Shown one piece after another: positions 43,933-52,170 of a stretch of 64,000 nt of DNA (positions within the stretch are counted from its first letter, which is position 1; each line of letters starts with the position of its first letter). Below the pieces are notes generated by a model. The model saw only the letters and a list, made by a program, of their open reading frames with translations. It made no database searches and had not been told where the DNA came from. The stretch is from Arenibacter troitsensis (GTDB taxonomy: Bacteria > Bacteroidota > Bacteroidia > Flavobacteriales > Flavobacteriaceae), in assembly GCF_900177645.1 (NCBI RefSeq), contig NZ_FXAO01000013.1:1-64000 (forward strand). Reading direction: 5' to 3'. A program made the translations under genes and the position numbers.

Positions 43933-43966
43933 AAAGCTACTTTCATCAGAAAGTAGCTTTATCACC
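43933..43966 (-). terminator. Terminator after the rpmB-rpmG-DUF4295 unit
   Basis: AAAGCTACTTTC (43933-43944), loop ATCA, GAAAGTAGCTTT (43949-43960): a perfect 12-bp stem. Leftward RNA ends in a U-rich tail, so it closes the ribosomal unit ahead of ftsY. Confidence 0.9.
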
Positions 43967-43981
43967 AATAAATTTAGGTAA

Positions 43982-44134
43982 TTATTTTTTTTTCAACCAG
44001 TCGTTTACCAATTCTGGGCTCATTACAGACTCCATAAAAGTGTATGCTCCAGTTTTAGGAGACTTCACCATTTTTATGGCCTTGGTCAATCTTTTTGAAC
44101 TTGTTTGTAAACTCGCTACCGTTTTCTTTGCCAT
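43982..44134 (-). CDS. DUF4295 small basic protein
   Basis: A 50-residue protein read directly from the sequence: it begins MAKKTVASLQTSSKRLTKAI and ends LVNDWLKKK. It is the short basic DUF4295 family that, in Bacteroidota, follows rpmB and rpmG. The gap to rpmG is 6 bases. Strong basic charge (10 Lys, 1 Arg) and the unvarying position in a ribosomal operon suggest a ribosome-associated protein, but its function is not known to me. A terminator follows. Confidence 0.9.
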   Translation of the reverse strand: MAKKTVASLQTSSKRLTKAIKMVKSPKTGAYTFMESVMSPELVNDWLKKK

Positions 44135-44140
44135 GACGTA

Positions 44141-44323
44141 TTATTTAATTTCTTTATGAACTGTCATTCTCTTCAGAATAGGATTGAATTTTTTAATTTC
44201 CATCCTATCTGGAGTATTCTTTTTGTTCTTAGTGGTTATGTACCTTGAAGTACCTGGCATGCCAGATTCCTTATGCTCTGTACATTCCAAAATAACCTGA
44301 ATTCTGTTACCTTTCTTTGCCAT
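44141..44323 (-). CDS. rpmG: 50S ribosomal protein L33
   Basis: A 60-residue large-subunit protein starting [18 protein letters not shown] with the family [19 protein letters not shown] core. The zinc-binding Cys pairs of some L33 proteins are not present (single Cys in LECTEH), so this is the zinc-free type. Between rpmB (21-base gap) and the DUF4295 gene (6-base gap). Confidence 0.97.
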   Translation of the reverse strand: MAKKGNRIQVILECTEHKESGMPGTSRYITTKNKKNTPDRMEIKKFNPILKRMTVHKEIK

Positions 44324-44344
44324 TATTATCTTAGTATTTCAGGA

Positions 44345-44581
44345 TTATTTAATTAACCCTTTCTCCTTTGCTTCTTTCAAAACAACGGAAATTCCTTTTT
44401 TATTAATACTCTTTAGAGCTTTAGCGGAAACCTTTAAGGTTACCCAACGATCTTCTTCTGGAATATAGAAACGCTTTTTAGAAAGATTTACATCAAATCT
44501 TCTTCTGGTTTTATTAATCGAGAAGGACACATTGTTCCCAAACATGGCCCTCTTTCCAGTAACATCACAAACTTTTGACAT
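44345..44581 (-). CDS. rpmB: 50S ribosomal protein L28
   Basis: A 78-residue large-subunit protein: MSKVCDVTGKRAMFGNNVSF at the start, then INKTRRRFDVNLSKKRF and the WVTLKVSAKALKSINKKG C-terminal region. Length is normal. First gene of the rpmB-rpmG-DUF4295 unit, with a consensus promoter 33 bases upstream. Confidence 0.97.
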   Translation of the reverse strand: MSKVCDVTGKRAMFGNNVSFSINKTRRRFDVNLSKKRFYIPEEDRWVTLKVSAKALKSINKKGISVVLKEAKEKGLIK

Positions 44582-44613
44582 CTCTCTACTTTTATTTTGT
44601 TATAAACAGGGTG

Positions 44614-44644
44614 CAAATTTAAATTAATTTTACGGGACGGACAA
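44614..44644 (-). promoter_or_regulatory. rpmB operon promoter
   Basis: On the minus strand TTG (44644-44642), 20 bases, TAAATTTG (44621-44614). Predicted start near 44607, 26 bases before the rpmB ATG. It overlaps the 3' boundary of cinA's downstream flank. Confidence 0.75.
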
Positions 44645-44653
44645 AATTCTTTG

Positions 44654-45901
44654 TCAGAATTTTAAAATTTCTTTTTGAAGCATTTCAAAAGCCTTATTTA
44701 CAGTCTTTTGCACAATTCTTTCACGTTGGCTTCCCATGAGATATTTCTCTACCACCGTAGCTTTAGGGGAAACAACCGCTATAAACACCGTCCCTACCTC
44801 TGCATCGGAGTCCCCTTTAGTTGGACCTGCGTTCCCAGTAGTGGCTATGGCAAAATCGGTTTTTAAAATTTTACGCAGATTGGTAGCCATTTCAACGGCA
44901 ACCTCGGCACTTACTACAGAAAATTGGTCAATGGTAGCTTTGGACACCTTGAGCAATTCTATCTTGGTTTCGGTGGCATAACTAACAATACTCCCCTTAA
45001 AATAAGCAGATGCCCCCGGTATACTGGTTATCTGTTGGGCTATTTTACCTCCGGTACAACTCTCCGCCGTACCCAAGCTCATACCTTTTTTTGTCAATAA
45101 TTGGGCAATTACAAATTCTACTGGCTCGTCCCCTGCCTCTCCAAGGATGATGTCGCCCAAAAGATTTTTAATTTTTTCCGCCTCAATATTGACCATAGCG
45201 TTTAACTGCTCACTATCGTTTCCCTTTGCAGAAAGCCTGAGCCTCACGGAACCAAGACTTGGCAGATAGGCCAGTTTTACCATACTTGGAAGATTGTCTT
45301 CAACAGAGGATATCCTATCCGCCAAGGAACTTTCCCCTATACCATAGGTAATGATGGTCTTATGCACAATATAAGGTCGCTTAAACTCCTTTATAATTCT
45401 TGGAATTACCTTAGTAGTAATTAGATTCTTCATCTCGAAGGGGACACCCGGTAAAGAGACAAATACTTTCCCTTCACTTTTAATCCACATTCCGGGGGCC
45501 GTACCAAATTCATTGTGGAGCACATCTGACCTGGAAGGCACTAAAGCTTGATTTTTATTCACTTCCAACAAGGGTATTCCCAAATGCTTTTTAAATATAG
45601 CCTCTACATGCGCCAACACTTCCTTGCTTTCCACCAAAGTATCATTGAAATACTCGCACAGCGTATGCTTAGTGATATCATCCTTGGTAGGACCCAGTCC
45701 ACCCGTAATTATAATTACGTCGGCCCTAGCCTCTGCTTCCTTTAAAGCTTCGAGTATATGCAGCCTTTCATCCTGTACCGAAGAAATCTGATACACGGAA
45801 ACCCCGATCTTGTTAAGTTCTTGGGCAATGAAGGCAGAATTTGTATCTATAATTTGACCAATGAGAATCTCATCGCCAATAGTTATGATTTCAGCAAACA
45901 T
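44654..45901 (-). CDS. cinA: CinA-family protein (nicotinamide-nucleotide amidase / ADP-ribose pyrophosphatase type)
   Basis: A 415-residue two-domain protein. The N-terminal molybdopterin-binding-like COG1058 domain (MFAEIITIGDEILIG, then VIITGGLGPTKDD and LPGVPFEMK) hydrolyses ADP-ribose in characterised members. The C-terminal CinA domain (GTAESCTGGKIAQQ, SYATETKIELLKV, ATTGNAGPTKGDSDAEVGTV in pieces) deamidates NMN in the pyridine nucleotide cycle. The name comes from competence induction in other bacteria, which is not implied here. It shares one base with the upstream hpt gene. Confidence 0.95.
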   Translation of the reverse strand: MFAEIITIGDEILIGQIIDTNSAFIAQELNKIGVSVYQISSVQDERLHILEALKEAEARADVIIITGGLGPTKDDITKHTLCEYFNDTLVESKEVLAHVEAIFKKHLGIPLLEVNKNQALVPSRSDVLHNEFGTAPGMWIKSEGKVFVSLPGVPFEMKNLITTKVIPRIIKEFKRPYIVHKTIITYGIGESSLADRISSVEDNLPSMVKLAYLPSLGSVRLRLSAKGNDSEQLNAMVNIEAEKIKNLLGDIILGEAGDEPVEFVIAQLLTKKGMSLGTAESCTGGKIAQQITSIPGASAYFKGSIVSYATETKIELLKVSKATIDQFSVVSAEVAVEMATNLRKILKTDFAIATTGNAGPTKGDSDAEVGTVFIAVVSPKATVVEKYLMGSQRERIVQKTVNKAFEMLQKEILKF

Positions 45902-46239
45902 TAAATCTTAAAGTCGTTTTTCAATTCTGAAACCACCTGATCTACGTCCTTTTTAAGCAAAGGCACCAAACGCTCAATTTCTTGGGTATTTTCTTCCTTT
46001 TTTCCCAAGGTTTCTATCTGAAGGGCTATAGCCCGGGTCTGCTCCATGCCCAACAAATCTACATTGGGTTTAATTTTATGTGCCAATTTATATACACTAT
46101 CATAATTTTTTACTACCAATGCTTTCTCCAGGTCGTCCAGATCCTGGGGAACTTCTTCCAAAAAAACAGCAACGACCGATTTAATGAATTCATCATCACC
46201 ATCTGCCATTTCATTGATCTTGTCCAGACTATAAATCAT
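45901..46239 (-). CDS. Stand-alone Hpt phosphotransfer protein
   Basis: A 112-residue four-helix protein with the histidine phosphotransfer motif around H54 (VYKLAHKIKPNVDLLGM), preceded by the DDEFIKSVVAVFLEEVPQDL helix seen in Hpt domains. Hpt proteins carry phosphate between response-regulator receivers and hybrid kinases. No kinase or receiver gene is adjacent; its partner is elsewhere. Its start abuts the FAH gene stop (46240) and its stop overlaps cinA by one base, so FAH-hpt-cinA form an operon. Confidence 0.88.
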   Translation of the reverse strand: MIYSLDKINEMADGDDEFIKSVVAVFLEEVPQDLDDLEKALVVKNYDSVYKLAHKIKPNVDLLGMEQTRAIALQIETLGKKEENTQEIERLVPLLKKDVDQVVSELKNDFKI

Positions 46240-46851
46240 CTATTTTATATTTAATGAGAACATTTGTTCATTCTCCAAAGTACCCGAAAGATAATCATTT
46301 GCACTTATTCTACCAACACCGGCAGGGGTACCTGTAAAAATAATATCTCCTTTTTTCAAAGTAAAAAAACTGGAAACATAGGAAATTATTTCATCGATCT
46401 TCCAAAGCATTAAACCGGTATTCCCTTCCTGAACAACCTCATTGTTCTTTTTAAGCTGGAAGTTTAAATCGTTTACATCACCCAGAGTGGATTTCGGCAA
46501 CCATTTACCTATCACCGCAGAGCCATCAAAACCCTTGGCCTTTTCCCAAGGCAATCCCTTTTCCTTTAATTGGGACTGAAGGTCCCTAGCCGTAAAATCT
46601 ATCCCTAAACCAATTTCATCATAATAGGTATGGGAAAATTGGGCATCTATATGTTTGCCCACTTTTTTTATTTTCACCAAAACTTCCACTTCATAGTGTA
46701 TGTCATTGGAAAACTCGGGAATATAAAAATCCTGTTCTTTTGGCAAAACAGCAGAATCCGGCTTAATAAACAAAACCGGATCTGTAGGTCTCTCGTTGTT
46801 CAATTCCTTTATGTGATCAACATAGTTACGACCAATACAAATAATCTTCAT
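46240..46851 (-). CDS. Fumarylacetoacetate hydrolase family protein
   Basis: A 203-residue member of the FAH superfamily, small cytoplasmic hydrolase/decarboxylase type (YcgM/FAHD1-like, acting on acylpyruvates or oxaloacetate). It opens MKIICIGRNYVDHIKELN and has the metal-binding E-x-E in DIHYEVEVLV with D in IGLGIDFTARDLQ, the KGFDGSAVIG segment and the C-terminal GDIIFTGTPAGVG. Length is typical. First gene of the FAH-hpt-cinA operon. Confidence 0.93.
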   Translation of the reverse strand: MKIICIGRNYVDHIKELNNERPTDPVLFIKPDSAVLPKEQDFYIPEFSNDIHYEVEVLVKIKKVGKHIDAQFSHTYYDEIGLGIDFTARDLQSQLKEKGLPWEKAKGFDGSAVIGKWLPKSTLGDVNDLNFQLKKNNEVVQEGNTGLMLWKIDEIISYVSSFFTLKKGDIIFTGTPAGVGRISANDYLSGTLENEQMFSLNIK

Positions 46852-46950
46852 ATTATATAGAAATGTTTAGCAAGTAGCTTTGGAATTCAAACCTAGACAG
46901 TATCCCAAATAAAGCCTTCAAAAAAAAATAATCATCTTTTTAAAGCGCAC

Positions 46951-47727
46951 TTAGCCCAGTTTGTTGTTCAACTTGCTCAATTTTATTTGGGTCAATACCT
47001 TTTTGGTATACAATGGAAAATCGGCATTCAAGATCCAACCAAAATATCCAGGTTCATTTTCCAAAACAGCATGTACTTTTTTACCTTTATGCTTACCAAA
47101 GGAGAAAATCTCCTCCCCTTCTTCATCCAATACAATAAACCCGGCAAAATCTACCGATTGTTTTCTCGTTGTAAATTCCGATAACTTTTTAATATTGTTT
47201 TCCAATTCAGGATAACGGTCCAATTGTGACAAGAGCACTTCATAGGTAGCCAAGGTATCCGCCTCCGCACTATGGGCATCTACAAGACTTTTGTCGCAAT
47301 AAAATTTATAGGCCGCCTCCAAGGTTCTTTTCTCCATTTTATGAAAAATGGTCTGCACATCCACAGAAACGGTATTCTTCATATCAAAATCTATTTCGGC
47401 CCTGAGCATTTCCTCTGCCAAAAGCGGAATATCAAATCGATCTGAATTGTAGCCTCCCAAATCACTATCCTTAATCATTTTGTAAATATCCTTGGAAAGC
47501 TGTTTAAATGTAGGTTCATTGGCTACTTTCTCGTTAGAAATGCCATGGATAGCGACCACTTGCGGAGGGATTTCCATTTCAGGATTAACCAACCATGTTT
47601 TACTCTCCTTATTCCCATTTGGATAGACTTTTAGAATAGCTATTTCCACTATTCTATCTTTGGCAACATTAGTACCCGTAGTCTCCAAATCGAAAAAACA
47701 AATTGGCCTTGTAAGCTTTAATTGCAT
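46951..47727 (-). CDS. 3'-5' exonuclease (DnaQ-like) with C-terminal DUF3820 domain
   Basis: A 258-residue protein. The DEDDh exonuclease domain (about 1-175) has ExoI FFDLETTGTNVAKDRIVEIA, ExoII LGGYNSDRFDIPLL and ExoIII HSAEADTLATYEVL. The C-terminal part (about 195-245: FSFGKHKGKKVHAVLENEPGYFGW in pieces) is a DUF3820-type domain seen on such exonucleases in Bacteroidota. It probably works in DNA repair or proofreading apart from the replicative epsilon subunit. CAAATATA (47745-47752) is the minus-strand -7 box TATATTTG. Confidence 0.92.
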   Translation of the reverse strand: MQLKLTRPICFFDLETTGTNVAKDRIVEIAILKVYPNGNKESKTWLVNPEMEIPPQVVAIHGISNEKVANEPTFKQLSKDIYKMIKDSDLGGYNSDRFDIPLLAEEMLRAEIDFDMKNTVSVDVQTIFHKMEKRTLEAAYKFYCDKSLVDAHSAEADTLATYEVLLSQLDRYPELENNIKKLSEFTTRKQSVDFAGFIVLDEEGEEIFSFGKHKGKKVHAVLENEPGYFGWILNADFPLYTKKVLTQIKLSKLNNKLG

Positions 47728-47934
47728 GTTGTAGGTTCTTTATGCAAATATAGTTTTTACAAAGGTTATGGCTAAAAATAGACCCATAAAATCTTGAAAA
47801 TCCTTTTAAGGGCAAAGAACTCCATATATATTCATAAAACTTGGATGTGTAGACTCCAGACCAATGCCAGTGCACTATAAAACCAAGCCAAAACCAAAAT
47901 CCACAAGAGGATTCAATGCAATAGCAAAGATTTA

Positions 47935-49329
47935 CTAAATCTCCCTATTTACGTCCCAAGCCTCCAGGTAATCGGCCACGGCCTTCACGAACATGCCGCC
48001 CAAGGCCCCGTTCACTACCCTGTGATCATAACTATGGGACAAATACATTTTACTTCTGATGGCGATAAAATCGCCTTCTTTGGTCTCTACTACGGCGGGC
48101 ATTTTACGTATAGCGCCCAAAGCCAAGATACCCACTTGGGGCTGATTGATAATCGGCGTACCAAAAACACTGCCAAAAGTACCCACATTGGTTACGGTAT
48201 AGGTACCATCCTTTACCTCATCTGGTTTTAAGGCATTGTTTCTGGCCCTTTTGGCCAAATCGTTGACCGCCTTTGCCATGCCCACCAAGTTCAACTGATC
48301 GGCATTTTTAATCACTGGAACAATCAAATTGCCATCGGCCAAGGCCGCGGCCATACCTATATTTATGTTCTTTTTCTTTATTATGGTATCCCCGTCCAAG
48401 GATATATTGACCATAGGATACTTTTTTAAGGCAATGGCCACCGCCTCCATAAAAATAGGGGTAAAGGTAAGTTTCTCACCTTCCCTTTTTTCAAAGGCAT
48501 CCTTGACCTTATTCCTCCAATTGACCACGTTGGTCACATCTACCTCTACAAAACTTTGTACGTGTGCCGAGGTAGCCACGCTTGCGCTCATATGCTGAAC
48601 TATCAATTTACCCATACGGGTCAACGGAATATGCTCGTCCCCGTTACTGGGCTGTTCCTTCTCCAAAGCCGGTTTAACCACGTCTTGTTTTGGCTCCTCT
48701 TTTTTAACAGGAACAGACTTGGCTACTTGCTCCACTTTTTCTACCGAAGGGATTACAATATCTTCCTTTTTTTCTTCAAAAGCTTGTCTTCCGCTTTCTT
48801 TTCCCGAAGCAATATAATCCAATATATCATTTTTGGTCACCCTACCTTCACTTCCAGTACCTTTTATGGCATCCAACTCTGACAAGGTAATACCTTCCTG
48901 CTTTGCTATATTTTTTACCAAGGGAGAATAGAACCTATCGGCCCCACTATAATCCATTACCGGAGCGGCAACGCTTTCCTTGGCACTCAACATCCCAACT
49001 TCCAATTCCTCGACCGCTTTGTTAGGAGCATCATCCCCTACAGAAGCATCAGCACTTTCCTGATCATGATCGGATTCAAGATCACTTCCGTTGAGCTCTA
49101 TTATGGCTACGGTCTGCCCAACCTTAACAACATCATCAACATTGAATAATTTCTCAACCAAAATGCCATCTACCTCGCTAGGAACTTCTGAATCTACCTT
49201 ATCCGTAGCAATTTCAAAAACAGCTTCATCCATTTCTATGGTATCGCCAACTTCCTTCAGCCATGAGGTAAGTGTTGCCTCTGCAACACTCTCTCCCATT
49301 TGTGGTAACTTTAGCTCAAATTTTGACAT
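47935..49329 (-). CDS. 2-oxo acid dehydrogenase E2 acyltransferase with altered HxxxDG motif
   Basis: A 464-residue dihydrolipoamide acyltransferase. The lipoyl domain (1-75) carries K44 in EIATDKVDSEVPSE. A linker, a peripheral-subunit-binding domain (about 134-170: FYSPLVKNIAKQEG, GSEGRVTKNDIL) and a Pro/Lys/Glu-rich linker lead to the catalytic domain (about 235-464). The active-site motif reads H436-R-V-V-N440-G in place of HxxxDG. It resembles branched-chain or 2-oxoglutarate type E2; no E1 or E3 gene is adjacent. TAGTTTTG (49374-49367) is a possible -7 box. Confidence 0.93.
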   Translation of the reverse strand: MSKFELKLPQMGESVAEATLTSWLKEVGDTIEMDEAVFEIATDKVDSEVPSEVDGILVEKLFNVDDVVKVGQTVAIIELNGSDLESDHDQESADASVGDDAPNKAVEELEVGMLSAKESVAAPVMDYSGADRFYSPLVKNIAKQEGITLSELDAIKGTGSEGRVTKNDILDYIASGKESGRQAFEEKKEDIVIPSVEKVEQVAKSVPVKKEEPKQDVVKPALEKEQPSNGDEHIPLTRMGKLIVQHMSASVATSAHVQSFVEVDVTNVVNWRNKVKDAFEKREGEKLTFTPIFMEAVAIALKKYPMVNISLDGDTIIKKKNINIGMAAALADGNLIVPVIKNADQLNLVGMAKAVNDLAKRARNNALKPDEVKDGTYTVTNVGTFGSVFGTPIINQPQVGILALGAIRKMPAVVETKEGDFIAIRSKMYLSHSYDHRVVNGALGGMFVKAVADYLEAWDVNREI

Positions 49330-49427
49330 ATCCTTATTTAATACACTTGTAATGATTAATAATTTGCAAAACTAACAAATAAAAGAGCATATTTTTGCCT
49401 TTTATTCATGAATTTTAATTGCAACTC

Positions 49428-50045
49428 CTATACTTTTAACGAATTCTCGAACGGAATCCTATTAAGGATACTTCTTCCCAAAGTCACCTCATCTGCATAT
49501 TCCAGTTCATCGCCTACCGCAATGCCCCTTGCTATGGTTGAAGTTGTTATACCCAACCCCTCTAGTTGTCGGTATATGTAGAAATTGGTAGTATCCCCTT
49601 CCATGGTAGAGCTTAATGCGAATATTAATTCCTTTATTTTCCCTTGTTTCGCTTTTTCGACCAAAGAGTGAATTGTCAAATCTTGTGGACCAACACCTTC
49701 CATTGGCGAAATTTTCCCGCCAAGGACGTGATACAATCCTAAAAACTGACCTGTATTCTCAATGGCCATCACATCCCGAATGTCTTCCACCACACAAACC
49801 AGACTTTCGTCCCTCCGCGGGTTTGAACAAATTTCACAAACCTCTACATCTGAAATATTATGGCAGCTTTTACAGAATTTGATATTGTCCTTTAAATTGA
49901 TCAACGCATTGGCCAATCTGGCAGTTTGCTCCTTGGGCTGTTTCAAAAGGTGCAGGACCAACCTCAGCGCCGTGCGCTTACCAATACCCGGCAATTGAGA
50001 CATCTCATAGACCGCATTTTCCAATAATTTAGATGAAAATTCCAT
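49428..50045 (-). CDS. recR: Recombination protein RecR
   Basis: A 205-residue ring-forming protein of the RecFOR pathway that loads RecA on gapped DNA. It starts [20 protein letters not shown]; the helix-hairpin-helix [16 protein letters not shown], the C4 zinc site [16 protein letters not shown] and the Toprim domain ([28 protein letters not shown]) are all present. The ATG at 50045 is preferred to GTG 50051. A TAATTTTG element (50058-50051) lies right before it, so translation may be nearly leaderless. Confidence 0.96.
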   Translation of the reverse strand: MEFSSKLLENAVYEMSQLPGIGKRTALRLVLHLLKQPKEQTARLANALINLKDNIKFCKSCHNISDVEVCEICSNPRRDESLVCVVEDIRDVMAIENTGQFLGLYHVLGGKISPMEGVGPQDLTIHSLVEKAKQGKIKELIFALSSTMEGDTTNFYIYRQLEGLGITTSTIARGIAVGDELEYADEVTLGRSILNRIPFENSLKV

Positions 50046-50747
50046 ATCCACAAAATTACAATTTTATACTATTAAATTGAGGCATTCACTCTAAAAGTAA
50101 ATTACAAGAATTTAATAACCCTTATCGTTGTAACCTAAAAACAAATGGTATCCTTAGGAAACGATAGAGGAATCCTCTACCAAATGGTTATTGACCAATG
50201 GCCTTCCTGATCATTCCATTCGGTACTGTACTTCCTTTCCTTTCACCCCATCCCAATTACCGATTACCGAAACAAACAACCTTTCATCGAAAGCCAAGTT
50301 TTATGCAATCCAATTAGTTTTCACTTTCTAAATAGCCCCTCTAATTACGCTTTATCCCTCATTTAAAAAAGCTGCCACTTGAAACATATGTTACACCAAA
50401 GCGCATTACACACTGATTTACAATAAATTAAATACAACTACAGAAAAACTTATTTCACCATTGATACTCCCGCCTAAACTTTCCAAAACTTATGTCCCTT
50501 AAAAATCAATATTGATTTTCAGAAAATTAAGATAAAGTTATGAGCGGTATATTTTGATAATACAATAATTAACCCTTATTTTGCTCACGGCATAGTTCCC
50601 CCAGTCCTATCGCCGCAATGCAATTAACATTTATTGGCTTATTATCCAAAAGGAACGACACCCTTCTATTTGGTGTTAACACGCTACTATTTTGAAGTTA
50701 AAGTGTGTTAATACTTGTAATAAGGCTATAGAATATTCGTACCTTAA

Positions 50748-50864
50748 GAGGTACATAAAGAACTTGGTCATTGATAACGCTATATATTTATAGTTAATGG
50801 TTAGTGTTTAGTATAGTCTATCAATGAAAGAAACCCGGAACAAATGTTCCGGGTTTTGTTTTTT
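50748..50864 (+). ncRNA. Candidate small RNA upstream of a rightward terminator
   Basis: A foldable stretch precedes the terminator at 50831-50864. CATTGATA (about 50769-50776) pairs with TATCAATG (about 50819-50826), and an inner helix ACGCTA / TAGTGT continues it, with an asymmetric loop on the 3' side. A promoter-like TTG (50715-50717) and TACCTTAA (50740-50747; 6 of 8 to consensus, spacing 22) lie ahead. The terminator has its U-tract rightward but no rightward gene precedes it. The predicted transcript is about 110 bases. A 6S RNA of the flavobacterial type is one possibility; I cannot confirm it. Confidence 0.4.
50831..50864 (+). terminator. Strong terminator facing right, 3' of fabH
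   Basis: AAACCCGGAACA and TGTTCCGGGTTT arms (50831-50842 and 50845-50856) followed by TGTTTTTTG. The rightward U-tract is good; the leftward one (for fabH) is interrupted by C, so its main direction is rightward. Confidence 0.85.
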
Positions 50865-50886
50865 GTATAGTTTAATTTTTAATCCT

Positions 50887-51897
50887 TTACCACCTTAAAA
50901 TAGCACTGCCCCAAGTAAAGCCACTTCCAAAGGCGGCCAGCACCACCAAATCGCCCGACTTAATTTTCCCCTGTTCCCAAGCTTCGGTCAACGCAATGGG
51001 TATAGAGGCTGCGGTTGTATTCCCATATTTCATAATATTATTGAATACCTGATCGTCCCTTAGACCAAACTTACCTTGAATATATTGGGATATCCTTAGA
51101 TTGGCCTGATGGGGAACCAACATATCTATATCCTTAGCTTCTAGACCATTGGCTTTTAAACCCTCTTTTATTACCTCGCTAAAACGGACCACAGCGTTCT
51201 TAAAAACAAACGGACCGTTCATATAAGGCAAATAAGACTCGTCATTGGGGTCGTTATCCTCCAAAATATCGTTTACCCAACGCTTACCCATTCCAGGTGC
51301 TATAAGGGACAATTCTTCTGCATGTTGTCCTTCGGAATGCAAGTGGGTAGAAAGTATACCTTTTTTATTATCTTCCTCCCTACTGACAATTGCGGCTCCG
51401 GCACCATCACCAAAAATAACCGAAACCCCCCTACCCCTGGTAGTCATATCAAGTCCGTGGGAATGTAGTTCGGAACCGATCACCAAGACATTCTTATACA
51501 TCCCTGTTTTTATATATTGATCCGCCACGGACAAGGCGTAAACAAATCCGGAACATTGATTACGTACATCCAGGGCACCAACCGTTTTAATATCCAAATC
51601 CCGTTGCACAAGCACCCCGGGGCCAGGAAAATAATAATCAGGACTCAATGTGGCAAAGATGATAAAATCGATATCATTTTTATCTATTCCAGACCGATCT
51701 ATGGCAATTTTTGCCGCCTTCACCCCCATAGTGGTAGTGGTATCCCCGTCACCCTTAATAACATGCCGTCTTTCTTGAATACCGGTCCGCTCCTGAATCC
51801 AAGCATCATTGGTGTCCATTATTTTCGACAAATCATCGTTGGTAACCACATTTTCAGGTACATAGTAACCCAGACCAATTATTTTTGAATTGAACAT
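50887..51897 (-). CDS. fabH: 3-oxoacyl-ACP synthase III
   Basis: A 336-residue KAS III that condenses acyl-CoA with malonyl-ACP to start fatty acid synthesis. The Cys-His-Asn triad is C115 (NQCSGFVYAL), H263 (VPHQANLRIS) and N293 (KYGNTTAASIP). The length and the GSELHSHGLDMTTRGRG segment are typical of FabH. It stands alone, not in a plsX-fabH operon as in many bacteria. TATTTTTG (52003-51996) on the minus strand is a possible -7 element with a 90-base leader. Confidence 0.95.
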   Translation of the reverse strand: MFNSKIIGLGYYVPENVVTNDDLSKIMDTNDAWIQERTGIQERRHVIKGDGDTTTTMGVKAAKIAIDRSGIDKNDIDFIIFATLSPDYYFPGPGVLVQRDLDIKTVGALDVRNQCSGFVYALSVADQYIKTGMYKNVLVIGSELHSHGLDMTTRGRGVSVIFGDGAGAAIVSREEDNKKGILSTHLHSEGQHAEELSLIAPGMGKRWVNDILEDNDPNDESYLPYMNGPFVFKNAVVRFSEVIKEGLKANGLEAKDIDMLVPHQANLRISQYIQGKFGLRDDQVFNNIMKYGNTTAASIPIALTEAWEQGKIKSGDLVVLAAFGSGFTWGSAILRW

Positions 51898-52093
51898 TTG
51901 TTGGAAAATTAAGATTTCGGGAAGACCCTGCTTCCTACTTTTTCTATTATAAAGTCTAAAATATGAGAAATAAATTTAGTTACATCCAATTTAAACAAAA
52001 ATATACATCAATATGATGATTTTGGTCATAGCGCCAATGGAGTAATTTCAATACACACAATGACATAAAAAGTATTTTAATTCCAATAAAAAA

Positions 52094-52134
52094 TGTCAGT
52101 TTGTCACATCCTCCGATTATGGTATTTTTTTTGA
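52094..52134 (+). promoter_or_regulatory. Sigma-54-like promoter with TGTCA repeat, upstream of htpG
   Basis: A direct repeat TGTCA-GTT-TGTCA (52094-52106) lies ahead of TGG (52120-52122), ten bases, and TTGAC (52131-52135). GG-N10-GA is one base from the sigma-54 -24/-12 form GG-N10-GC. Start would be near 52145, 26 bases before the htpG ATG. The TGTCA repeat is a possible activator site. No TAnnTTTG box is present. Confidence 0.45.
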
Positions 52135-52170
52135 CAGTGTTTAGTCGTTAAACCAAAAAATAATAGAAGT

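Larger units (their letters stand above)
50052..50886. other. 835-bp gene-free interval between recR and fabH
   Basis: No open frame of credible length or family likeness is present on either strand. The interval holds a TAGAGGA-A-TCCTCTA inverted repeat (50165-50179), an 18-bp perfect palindrome AAAATCAAT/ATTGATTTT (50502-50519), a TTAACAC/GTGTTAA inverted repeat (near 50676-50710), and the RNA candidate plus terminator at 50715-50864. It is the largest such gap in the window. Confidence 0.7.

Noticed and set aside
50824..50896. Small open frame MKETRNKC at the terminator
   Set aside because: It runs through the terminator hairpin and into the fabH 3' end in antisense; not a plausible gene.
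52131..52136. TTGACA ahead of htpG as a sigma-70 -35 box
   Set aside because: Bacteroidota do not use the E. coli consensus, and no matching -10 lies at 17 bases; the GG-N10-GA reading fits better.
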